Positions 52,096-63,431 of a stretch of DNA of 64,000 nt are shown one piece after another. This DNA is from Euwallacea fornicatus (Eukaryota; Arthropoda; Insecta; Coleoptera; Curculionidae). The DNA lies in the NCBI RefSeq assembly GCF_040115645.1, contig NW_027096052.1, forward strand, positions 248,001-312,000, written 5' to 3'. The position numbers and the translations under genes were made by a program. Below the pieces are notes generated by a model, which was not told the origin of the DNA, made no database searches, and saw only the letters and a program-made list of their open reading frames with translations. Each line of letters begins with the position of its first letter. The stretch's first letter is position 1.

Positions 52096-53516
52096 ATCTT
52101 GTTGAATTTCCAAGAAAAATAGTACTATATGTGCTCAAACACACATATTTTGTGACTTTTCAATCTTTGAAACTCGATAACTTCGGCAAATGTGGAACAA
52201 ATTTCTTAAACAAAATGTCAAATTAATCAGCTCGACGAGATTTTGAAGATGTCACAACTCATCATTATTGCATCTTGTTGAATTTCCAAAAAAATAGTAC
52301 TTTATGTGCTCAAACACACATATTGTGTGACTTTTCAAACTTTGAAGCTCGATAACTTCGGCAAATGTGGAACATATTTCTTAAGCAAAGTGTCAAATTA
52401 ATCAGCTCGACGAGATTTTGAAGATGTCACAACTCATCATTATTGCATCTTGTTGAATTTCCCAAAAAATAGTACTTTATATGCTCAAACACACATATTT
52501 TGTGACTTTTCAAACTTTGAAGCTCGATAACTTCGGCAAATAAGGACCAAATTTGTTAAACAAAGTGTCAAATTAATCAGCTCCACAAAATTTTGAAGAT
52601 GTCACAACACATCATGATTGCATCTTGTTGAATTTCCAAGAAAAATAGTACTTTATGTGCTCAAACACACAACTTGTGTGACTTCAAATTTTGAAGCTCG
52701 ATAACTTCGGCAAATGAGTACGAAATTCCTTAAACGAAGTGTCAAATTAATCAGCTCGACGAGAGTTTGAAGATGTCACAACACATCATGATTGCATCTT
52801 GTTGAATTTCCAAGAAAAATAGTACTATATGTGCTCAAACACACAAATTGTGTGACTTTTCAAATTTTGAAGCTCGATAACTTCGGCAAATAAGGACCAA
52901 ATTTGGTAAACAAAGTGTCAAATTAATCAGCTCCACAAGATTTTGAAGATGTCACAACACATCATGATTGCATCTTGTTGAATTTCCAAAAAAAAATAAT
53001 ACTTTATGTGCTCAAACACACATAATTTGTGACTTTTCAAACTTTGAAGCTCGATAACTTCGGCAAATAAGGACCAAATTTGGTAAACAAAGTGTCAAAT
53101 TAATCAGCTCCACAAGATTTTGAAGATGTCACAACACATCATGATTGCATCTTGTTGAATTTCCAAAAAAAAATAGTACTTTATGTGCTCAAACACACAT
53201 AATTTGTGACTTTTCAATCTTTGAAACTCGATAACTTCGGCAAATGTGGAACATATTTCTTAAGCAAAGTGTCAAATTAATCAGCTCGACGAGATTTTGA
53301 AGATGTCACAACTCATCATTATTGCATCTTGTTGAATTTCCAAAAAAATAGTACTTTATGTGCTCAAACACACATATTGTGTGACTTTTCAAACTTTGAA
53401 GCTCGATAACTTCGGCAAATGTGGAACATATTTCTTAAGCAAAGTGTCAAATTAATCAGCTCGACGAGATTTTGAAGATGTCACAACTCATCATTATTGC
53501 ATCTTGTTGAATTTCC
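52096..53516 (+). repeat. 6,672-bp offset duplication, copy 2
   Basis: Repeats 45,424-46,844. The copies part where this one reads TTTCCCAAAAAATAG and the other TTTCCAAAAATATAG. Upstream of this block the GATGTCTCAAC and TGATTTTATC marks are found, while upstream of the first copy CACCTCATG is found. The left edge is thus a switch inside a monomer. Confidence 0.88.
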
Positions 53517-54567
53517 CAAAAAATAGTACTTTATATGCTCAAACACACATATTTTGTGACTTTTCAAACTTTGAAGCTCGATAACTTCGGCAAATAAGGA
53601 CCAAATTTGTTAAACAAAGTGTCAAATTAATCAGCTCGACGAGATTTTGAAGATGTCACAACTCATCATTATTGCATCTTGTTGAATCTCCAAAAAAATA
53701 GTACTTTATGTGCTCAAACACACATATTTTGTGACTTTTCAAACTTTGAAGCTCGATAACTTCGGCAAATAAGGACCAAATTTGTTAAACAAAGTGTCAA
53801 ATTAATCAGCTCCACAAGATTTTGAAGATGTCACAACACGTCATGATTGCATCTTGTTGAATTTCCCAAAAAAATAGTACTTTATGTGCTCAAACACACA
53901 TATTTTGTGACTTTTCAATCTTTGAAACTCGATAACTTCGGCAAATGTAGAACATATTTCTTAAGCAAAGTGTCAAATTAATCAGCTCGACGAGATTTTG
54001 AAGATGTCACAACTCATCATTATTGCACCTTGTTGAATTTCCAAAAAAATAGTACTTTATATGCTCAAACACACATATTTTGTGACTTTTCAATCTTTGA
54101 AACTCGATAACTTCGGCAAATGGGGACCAAATTTGTTAAACAAAGTGTCAAATTAATCAGCTCCACAAGATTTTGGAGATGTCACAACACATCATTATTG
54201 CATCTTGTTGAATTTCCAAAAAAAATAGTACTTTATGTGCTCAAACACACATATTTTGTGACTTTTCAATCTTTGAAACTCGATAACTTCGGCAAATGTG
54301 GAACATATTTCTTAAGCAAAGTGTCAAATTAATCAGCTCGACGAGATTTTGAAGATGTCACAACTCATTATTATTGCATCTTGTTGAATTTCCAAAAAAA
54401 TAGTACTTTATGTGCTCAAACACACATATTTTGTGACTTTTCAAACTTTGAAGCTCGATAACTTCGGCAAATAAGGACCAAATTTGTTAAACAAAGTGTC
54501 AAATTAATCAGCTCCACAAGATTTTGAAGATGTCACAACACATCATGATTGCATCTTGTTGAATTTC
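53485..54567 (+). repeat. 11,235-bp offset duplicate of 42,250-43,332
   Basis: Shares GAATCTCCAAAA, CACGTCATG, GCACCTTG and the CAAATGGGGACC joint (54,117, matching 42,882). Differences noticed are A at 53,949 (GTAGAAC) and T at 54,370 (CATTATTATTG). A further copy of the same joint stands at 62,361 within about 62,165-62,811. Confidence 0.83.
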
Positions 54568-55628
54568 CAAAAAAAATAGTACTTTATGTGCTCAAACACA
54601 CAACTTTTGTGACTTTTCCAATTTTGAAGCTCGATAACTTCGGCAAATGAGGACCACATTTGTTAAACAAAGTGTCAAATTAATCGGTTCGACGAGATCT
54701 TTAAAATGACATGAAACATCATGATTGCATAATGTTGAATTTCCAAGAAAAATAGTACTTTATGTGCTCAAACACACAACTTTTGTGACTTTTCAATCTT
54801 TGAAACTCGATAACTTCGGCAAATGTAGAACAAATTTCTTAAACAAAGTGTCAAATTAATCAGCTCCACAAGATTTTGGAGATGTCACAACACATCATGA
54901 TTGCATCTTGTTGAATTTCCAAAAAAAATAGTACTTTATGTGCTCAAACACACATATTTTGTGACTTTTCAAACTTTGAAGCTCGATAACTTCGGCAAAT
55001 GAGGACCAAATTTGTTAAACAAAGTGTCAAATTAATCAGCTCCACAAGATTTTGAAGATGTCTCAACACATCATGATTGTATCTTGTTGAATTTCCAAGA
55101 AAAATAGTACTATATGTGCTCAAACACACATATTTTGTGACTTTTCAATCTTTGAAACTCGATAACTTCGGCAAATGTGGAACATATTTCTTAAGCAAAG
55201 TGTCAAATTAATCAGCTCGACGAGATTTTGAAGATGTCACAACTCATCATTATTGCATCTTGTTGAATTTCCAAAAAAATAGTACTTTATATGCCCAAAC
55301 ACACATATTTTGTGACTTTTCAAACTTTGATGCTCGTTAACTTCGGCAAATAAGGACCAAATTTGTTAAACAAAGTGTCACATTAATCAGCTTGACGGGA
55401 TTTTGAAGATGTCACAACTCATCATGATTGCATCTTGTTGAATTTCCAAGAAAAATAGTACTTTATGTGCTCAAACACACAACTTGTGTGACTTCAAATT
55501 TTGAAGGTCGATAACTTCGGCAAATGAGTACGAAATTCCTTAAACAAAGTGTCAAATTAATCAGATCGACGAGATTTTGAAGATGTCACAACTCATCATT
55601 ATTGCATCTTGTTGAATTTCCAAAAAAA
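54371..55628 (+). repeat. 5,437-bp offset duplication, copy 1
   Basis: Matches 59,808-61,065. It contains the AGATCT subtype with CGGTTCGACGAG and GCATAATG (box at 54,695), TATGCCCAAAC near 55,291, CTCGTTAAC near 55,333, CTTGACGGG near 55,392 and GAAGGTCG near 55,504. Differences noticed are C at 55,381 (CACATTAATC), A at 55,565 (CAGATCGAC) and a C near 60,989 in the other copy (AAGTGCC). Confidence 0.87.
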
Positions 55629-56575
55629 ATAGTACTTTATGTGCTCAAACACACATATTTTGTGACTTTTCAATCTTTGAAACTCGATAACTTCGGCAAA
55701 TGTAGAACAAATTTCTTAAACAAAGTGTCAAATTAATCAGCTCCACAAGATTTTGGAGATGTCACAACACATCATGATTGCATCTTGTTGAATTTCCAAA
55801 AAAAATAGTACTTTATGTGCTCAAACACACATATTTTGTGACTTTTCAAACTTTGAAGCTCGATAACTTCGGCAAATGAGGACCAAATTTGTTAAACAAA
55901 GTGTCAAATTAATCAGCTCCACAAGATTTTGAAGATGTCTCAACACATCATGATTGTATCTTGTTGAATTTCCAAGAAAAATAGTACTATATGTGCTCAA
56001 ACACACATATTTTGTGACTTTTCAAACTTTGAAGCTCGATAACTTCGGCAAATGTGGAACATATTTCTTAAGCAAAGTGTCAAATTAATCAGCTCGACGA
56101 GATTTTGAAGATGTCACAACTCATCATTATTGCATCTTGTTGAATTTCCAAAAAAATAGTACTTTATATGCCCAAACACACATATTTTGTGACTTTTCAA
56201 ACTTTGATGCTCGTTAACTTCGGCAAATAAGGACCAAATTTGTTAAACAAAGTGTCAAATTAATCAGCTTGACGGGATTTTGAAGATGTCACAACTCATC
56301 ATGATTGCATCTTGTTGAATTTCCAAGAAAAATAGTACTTTATGTGCTCAAACACACAACTTGTGTGACTTCAAATTTTGAAGGTCGATAACTTCGGCAA
56401 ATGAGTACGAAATTCCTTAAACAAAGTGTCAAATTAATCAGCTCGACGAGATTTTGAAGATGTCACAACTCATCATTATTGCATCTTGTTGAATTTCCAA
56501 AAAAAATAGTACTTTATGTGCTCAAACACACATATTTTGTGACTTTTCAATCTTTGAAACTCGATAACTTCGGCA
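54781..56575 (+). repeat. 877-bp tandem duplication (5 monomers)
   Basis: Positions 54,781-55,698 match 55,658-56,575 at offset 877. GTAGAACAAATTTC, TGATTGTATC, CTCGTTAAC, CTTGACGGG and GAAGGTCG each occur twice. Differences noticed include the TTCAATCTTTGAAAC form near 55,145 against TTCAAACTTTGAAGC near 56,022, and the two private changes at 55,381 and 55,565. Confidence 0.85.
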
Positions 56576-56787
56576 AACGGGGACCAAATTTGTTAAGCAA
56601 AGTGTCAAATTAATCAGCTCCACAAGATTTTGGAGATGTCACAACACATCATGATTGCATCTTGTTGAATTTCCAAAAAAAATAGTACTTTATGTGCTCA
56701 AACACACATATTTTGTGACTTTTCAATCTTTGAAACTCGATAACTTCGGCAAATGTGGAACAAATTTCTTAAACAAAGTGTCAAATA

Positions 56788-59131
56788 AATCAGCTCGACG
56801 AGATTTTGAAGATGTCACAACTCATCATTATTGCATCTTGTTGAATTTCCAAAAAAATAGTACTTTATGTGCTCAAACACACATATTGTGTGACTTTTCA
56901 AACTTTGAAGCTCGATAACTTCGGCAAATGTGGAACATATTTCTTAAGCAAAGTGTCAAATTAATCAGCTCGACGAGATTTTGAAGATGTCACAACTCAT
57001 CATTATTGCATCTTGTTGAATTTCCAAAAATATAGTACTTTATGTGCTCAAACACACATATTTTGTGACTTTTCAAACTTTGAAGCTCGATAACTTCGGC
57101 AAATAAGGACCAAATTTGTTAAACAAAGTGTCAAATTAATCAGCTCCACAAGATTTTGGAGATGTCACAACACATCATGATTGCATCTTGTTGAATTTCC
57201 AAAAAAATAGTACTTTATGTGCTCAAACACACATATTTTGTGACTTTTCAAACTTTGAAGCTCGATAGCTTCGGCAAATGAGGACCAAATTTGTTAAACA
57301 AAGTGTCAAATTAATCAGCCCCACAAGATTTTGAAGATGTCACAACACCTCATGATTGCATCTTGTTGAATTTCCAAGAAAAATAGTACTATATGTGCTC
57401 AAACACACATATTTTGTGACTTTTCAATCTTTGAAACTTGATAACTTCGGCAAATGTGGAACATATTTCTTAAGCAAAGTGTCAAATTAATCAGCTCGAC
57501 GAGATTTTGAAGATGTCACAACTCATCATTATTGCATCTTGTTGAATTTCCAAAAAAATAGTACTTTATGTGCTCAAACACACATATTTTGTGACTTTTC
57601 AAACTTTGAAGCTCGATAACTTCGGCAAATAAGGACCAAATTTGTTAAACAAAGTGTCAAATTAATCAGCTCCACAAGATTTTGGAGATGTCACAACACA
57701 TCATGATTGCATCTTGTTGAATTTCCAAAAAAAATAGTACTTTATGTGCTCAAACACACATATTTTGTGACTTTTCAAACTTTGAAGCTCGATAACTTCG
57801 GCAAATGAGGACCAAATTTGTTAAACAAAGTGTCAAATTAATCAGCTCCACAAGATTTTGAAGATGTCTCAACACATCATGATTTTATCTTGTTGAATTT
57901 CCAAGAAAAATAGTACTATATGTGCTCAAACACACATATTTTGTGACTTTTCAATCTTTGAAACTCGATAACTTCGGCAAATGTGGAACAAATTTCTTAA
58001 ACAAAATGTCAAATTAATCAGCTCGACGAGATTTTGAAGATGTCACAACTCATCATTATTGCATCTTGTTGAATTTCCAAAAAAATAGTACTTTATGTGC
58101 TCAAACACACATATTGTGTGACTTTTCAAACTTTGAAGCTCGATAACTTCGGCAAATGTGGAACATATTTCTTAAGCAAAGTGTCAAATTAATCAGCTCG
58201 ACGAGATTTTGAAGATGTCACAACTCATCATTATTGCATCTTGTTGAATTTCCCAAAAAATAGTACTTTATATGCTCAAACACACATATTTTGTGACTTT
58301 TCAAACTTTGAAGCTCGATAACTTCGGCAAATAAGGACCAAATTTCTTAAACAAAATGTCAAATTAATCAGCTCGACGAGATTTTGAAGATGTCACAACT
58401 CATCATTATTGCATCTTGTTGAATTTCCAAAAAAATAGTACTTTATGTGCTCAAACACACATATTGTGTGACTTTTCAAACTTTGAAGCTCGATAACTTC
58501 GGCAAATGTGGAACATATTTCTTAAGCAAAGTGTCAAATTAATCAGCTCGACGAGATTTTGAAGATGTCACAACTGATCATTATTGCATCTTGTTGAATT
58601 TCCCAAAAAATAGTACTTTATATGCTCAAACACACATATTTTGTGACTTTTCAAACTTTGAAGCTCGATAACTTCGGCAAATAAGGACCAAATTTGTTAA
58701 ACAAAGTGTCAAATTAATCAGCTCGACGAGATTTTGAAGATGTCACAACTCATCATTATTGCATCTTGTTGAATCTCCAAAAAAATAGTACTTTATGTGC
58801 TCAAACACACATATTTTGTGACTTTTCAAACTTTGACGCTCGATAACTTCGGCAAATGTGGAACATATTTCTTAAGCAAAGTGTCAAATTAATCAGCTCG
58901 ACGAGATTTTGGAGATGTCACAACACATCATGATTGCATCTTGTTGAATTTCCAAAAAAAATAGTACTTTATGTGCTCAAACACACATATTTTGTGACTT
59001 TTCAATCTTTGAAACTCGATAACTTCGGCAAATGTGGAACATATTTCTTAAGCAAAGTGTCAAATTAATCAGCTCGACGAGATTTTGAAGATGTCACAAC
59101 TCATCATTATTGCATCTTGTTGAATTTCCAA
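56788..59131 (+). repeat. 10,180-bp offset duplication, copy 2
   Basis: Repeats 46,607-48,951 with four differences noticed, more than most other pairs here, so it may be a little older. Just upstream, A at 56,787 turns TCAAATTAATC into TCAAATAAATC. Confidence 0.87.
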
Positions 59132-59209
59132 AAAAATAGTACTTTATGTGCTCAAACACACATATTTTGTGACTTTTCAAACTTTGAAGCTCGATAACTT
59201 CGGCAAATA

Positions 59210-61931
59210 AGGACCAAATTTGTTAAACAAAGTGTCAAATTAATCAGCTCCACAAGATTTTGAAGATGTCTCAACACATCATGATTTTATCTTGTTGAAT
59301 TTCCAAGAAAAATAGTACTATATGTGCTCAAACACACATATTTTGTGACTTTTCAATCTTTGAAACTCGATAACTTCGGCAAATGTGGAACAAATTTCTT
59401 AAACAAAATGTCAAATTAATCAGCTCGACGAGATTTTGAAGATGTCACAACTCATCATTATTGCATCTTGTTGAATTTCCAAAAAAATAGTACTTTATGT
59501 GCTCAAACACACATATTGTGTGACTTTTCAAACTTTGAAGCTCGATAACTTCGGCAAATGTGGAACATATTTCTTAAGCAAAGTGTCAAATTAATCAGCT
59601 CGACGAGATTTTGAAGATGTCACAACTCATCATTATTGCATCTTGTTGAATTTCCCAAAAAATAGTACTTTATATGCTCAAACACACATATTTTGTGACT
59701 TTTCAAACTTTGAAGGTCGATAACTTCGGCAAATGAGTACGAAATTCCTTAAACAAAGTGTCAAATGAATCAGCTCGACGAGATTTTGAAGATGTCACAA
59801 CTCATCATTATTGCATCTTGTTGAATTTCCAAAAAAATAGTACTTTATGTGCTCAAACACACATATTTTGTGACTTTTCAAACTTTGAAGCTCGATAACT
59901 TCGGCAAATAAGGACCAAATTTGTTAAACAAAGTGTCAAATTAATCAGCTCCACAAGATTTTGAAGATGTCACAACACATCATGATTGCATCTTGTTGAA
60001 TTTCCAAAAAAAATAGTACTTTATGTGCTCAAACACACAACTTTTGTGACTTTTCCAATTTTGAAGCTCGATAACTTCGGCAAATGAGGACCACATTTGT
60101 TAAACAAAGTGTCAAATTAATCGGTTCGACGAGATCTTTAAAATGACATGAAACATCATGATTGCATAATGTTGAATTTCCAAGAAAAATAGTACTTTAT
60201 GTGCTCAAACACACAACTTTTGTGACTTTTCAATCTTTGAAACTCGATAACTTCGGCAAATGTAGAACAAATTTCTTAAACAAAGTGTCAAATTAATCAG
60301 CTCCACAAGATTTTGGAGATGTCACAACACATCATGATTGCATCTTGTTGAATTTCCAAAAAAAATAGTACTTTATGTGCTCAAACACACATATTTTGTG
60401 ACTTTTCAAACTTTGAAGCTCGATAACTTCGGCAAATGAGGACCAAATTTGTTAAACAAAGTGTCAAATTAATCAGCTCCACAAGATTTTGAAGATGTCT
60501 CAACACATCATGATTGTATCTTGTTGAATTTCCAAGAAAAATAGTACTATATGTGCTCAAACACACATATTTTGTGACTTTTCAATCTTTGAAACTCGAT
60601 AACTTCGGCAAATGTGGAACATATTTCTTAAGCAAAGTGTCAAATTAATCAGCTCGACGAGATTTTGAAGATGTCACAACTCATCATTATTGCATCTTGT
60701 TGAATTTCCAAAAAAATAGTACTTTATATGCCCAAACACACATATTTTGTGACTTTTCAAACTTTGATGCTCGTTAACTTCGGCAAATAAGGACCAAATT
60801 TGTTAAACAAAGTGTCAAATTAATCAGCTTGACGGGATTTTGAAGATGTCACAACTCATCATGATTGCATCTTGTTGAATTTCCAAGAAAAATAGTACTT
60901 TATGTGCTCAAACACACAACTTGTGTGACTTCAAATTTTGAAGGTCGATAACTTCGGCAAATGAGTACGAAATTCCTTAAACAAAGTGCCAAATTAATCA
61001 GCTCGACGAGATTTTGAAGATGTCACAACTCATCATTATTGCATCTTGTTGAATTTCCAAAAAAATAGTACTTTATGTGCTCAAACACACATATTTTGTG
61101 ACTTTTCAAACTTTGAAGCTCGATAACTTCGGCAAATAAGGACCAAATTTGTTAAACAAAGTGTCAAATTAATCAGCTCCACAAGATTTTGGAGATGTCA
61201 CAACACATCATGATTGCATCTTGTTGAATTTCCAAAAAAAATAGTACTTTATGTGCTCAAACACACATATTTTGTGACTTTTCAAACTTTGAAGCTCGAT
61301 AACTTCGGCAAATGAGGACCAAATTTGTTAAACAAAGTGTCAAATTAATCAGCTCCACAAGATTTTGAAGATGTCTCAACACATCATGATTTTATCTTGT
61401 TGAATTTCCAAGAAAAATAGTACTATATGTGCTCAAACACACATATTTTGTGACTTTTCAATCTTTGAAACTCGATAACTTCGGCAAATGTGGAACAAAT
61501 TTCTTAAACAAAATGTCAAATTAATCAGCTCGACGAGATTTTGAAGATGTCACAACTCATCATTATTGCATCTTGTTGAATTTCCAAAAAAATAGTACTT
61601 TATGTGCTCAAACACACATATTGTGTGACTTTTCAAACTTTGAAGCTCGATAACTTCGGCAAATGTGGAACATATTTCTTAAGCAAAGTGTCAAATTAAT
61701 CAGCTCGACGAGATTTTGAAGATGTCACAACTCATCATTATTGCATCTTGTTGAATTTCCCAAAAAATAGTACTTTATATGCTCAAACACACATATTTTG
61801 TGACTTTTCAAACTTTGAAGGTCGATAACTTCGGCAAATGAGTACGAAATTCCTTAAACAAAGTGTCAAATGAATCAGCTCGACGAGATTTTGAAGATGT
61901 CACAACTCATCATTATTGCATCTTGTTGAAT
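59210..61931 (+). repeat. 2,105-bp offset repeated block
   Basis: Positions 59,210-59,826 match 61,315-61,931. They share GATGTCTCAAC with TGATTTTATC, AAAATGTC, CCCAAAAAATAG, GAAGGTCG (59,712 and 61,817) and the rare TCAAATGAATC (59,761 and 61,866). The block ends at 61,932, where GAATCTCC replaces GAATTTCC. The segment about 61,070-61,820 also matches about 47,385-48,133. Confidence 0.83.
59808..61065 (+). repeat. 5,437-bp offset duplication, copy 2
   Basis: Repeats 54,371-55,628, but the 877-bp doubling is absent here. That doubling is thus either later than this copy or was lost from it. The AGATCT subtype box lies at 60,132. Confidence 0.87.
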
Positions 61932-62164
61932 CTCCAAAAAAATAGTACTTTATGTGCTCAAACACACATATTTTGTGACTTTTCAAACTTTGAAGCTCGA
62001 TAACTTCGGCAAATGTGGAACATATTTCTTAAGCAAAGTGTCAAATTAATCAGCTCGACGAGATTTTGGAGATGTCACAACACATCATGATTGCATCTTG
62101 TTGAATTTCCAAAAAAAATAGTACTTTATGTGCTCAAACACACATATTTTGTGACTTTTCAATC

Positions 62165-63431
62165 TTTGAAACTCGATAACTTCGGCAAATGTGGAACATA
62201 TTTCTTAAGCAAAGTGTCAAATTAATCAGCTCGACGAGATTTTGAAGATGTCACAACTCATCATTATTGGACCTTGTTGAATTTCCAAAAAAATAGTACT
62301 TTATATGCTCAAACACACATATTTTGTGACTTTTCAATCTTTGAAACTCGATAACTTCGGCAAATGGGGACCAAATTTGTTAAACAAAGTGTCAAATTAA
62401 TCAGCTCCACAAGATTTTGGAGATGTCACAACACATCATTATTGCATCTTGTTGAATTTCCAAAAAAAATAGTACTTTATGTGCTCAAACACACATATTT
62501 TGTGACTTTTCAATCTTTGAAACTCGATAACTTCGGCAAATGTGGAACATATTTCTTAAGCAAAGTGTCAAATTAATCAGCTCGACGAGATTTTGAAGAT
62601 GTCACAACTCATCATTATTGCATCTTGTTGAATTTCCAAAAAAATAGTACTTTATGTGCTCAAACACACATATTTTGTGACTTTTCAAACTTTGAAGCTC
62701 GATAACTTCGGCAAATAAGGACCAAATTTGTTAAACAAAGTGTCAAATTAATCAGCTCCACAAGATTTTGAAGATGTCACAACACATCATGATTGCATCT
62801 TGTTGAATTTCCAAAAAAAATAGTACTTTATGTGCTCAAACACACATATTTTGTGACTTTTTAATCTTTGAAACTCGATAACTTCGGCAAATGTGGAACA
62901 TATTTCTTAAGCAAAGTGTCAAATTAATCAGCTCGACGAGATTTTGAAGATGTCACAACTCATCATTATTGCATCTTGTTGAATTTCCAAAAAAATAGTA
63001 CTTTATATGCTCAAACACACATATTTTGTGACTTTTCAAACTTTGAAGCTCGATAACTTCGGCAAATAAGGACCAAATTTGTTAAACAAAGTGTCAAATT
63101 AATCAGCTCCACAAGATTTTGAAGATGTCACAACACATCATGATTGCATCTTGTTGAATTTCCAAAAAAAATAGTACTTTATGTGCTCAAACACACAACT
63201 TTTGTGACTTTTCCAATTTTGAAGCTCGATAACTTCGGCAAATGAGGACCACATTTGTTAAACAAAGTGTCAAATTAATCGGTTCGACGAGATCTTTAAA
63301 ATGACATGAAACATCATGATTGCATAATGTTGAATTTCCAAGAAAAATAGTACTTTATGTGCTCAAACACACAACTTTTGTGACTTTTCAATCTTTGAAA
63401 CTCGATAACTTCGGCAAATGTAGAACAAATT
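62165..63431 (+). repeat. Mosaic of earlier blocks near the right edge
   Basis: About 62,165-62,811 repeats 42,690-43,332 (offset 19,479), with a private GGACCTTG near 62,269. About 63,000-63,431 repeats 59,840-60,273 (offset 3,158), including the AGATCT box at 63,290. At 63,432 the first half of one monomer (GTAGAACAAATT) joins the second half of its neighbour (TGTTAAACAAAG to GATGTCTCAAC). Compared with 60,260-60,500 this removes exactly one monomer. Confidence 0.82.

Noticed and set aside
54944..55129. 61-codon reverse-strand frames, also at 55,821, 60,381 and 63,363
   Set aside because: They are reverse reads of the same monomers, kept open by TGTCTCAAC and TGATTGTATC variants and copied with the blocks. 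They hold no domain or signal, and the frame closes in neighbouring monomers.
56655..56918. 87-codon frame across two monomers
   Set aside because: The frame stays open only because of the A at 56,787 (TCAAATAAATC) and other chance changes. It runs through two copies of the same repeat, so its protein repeats itself.
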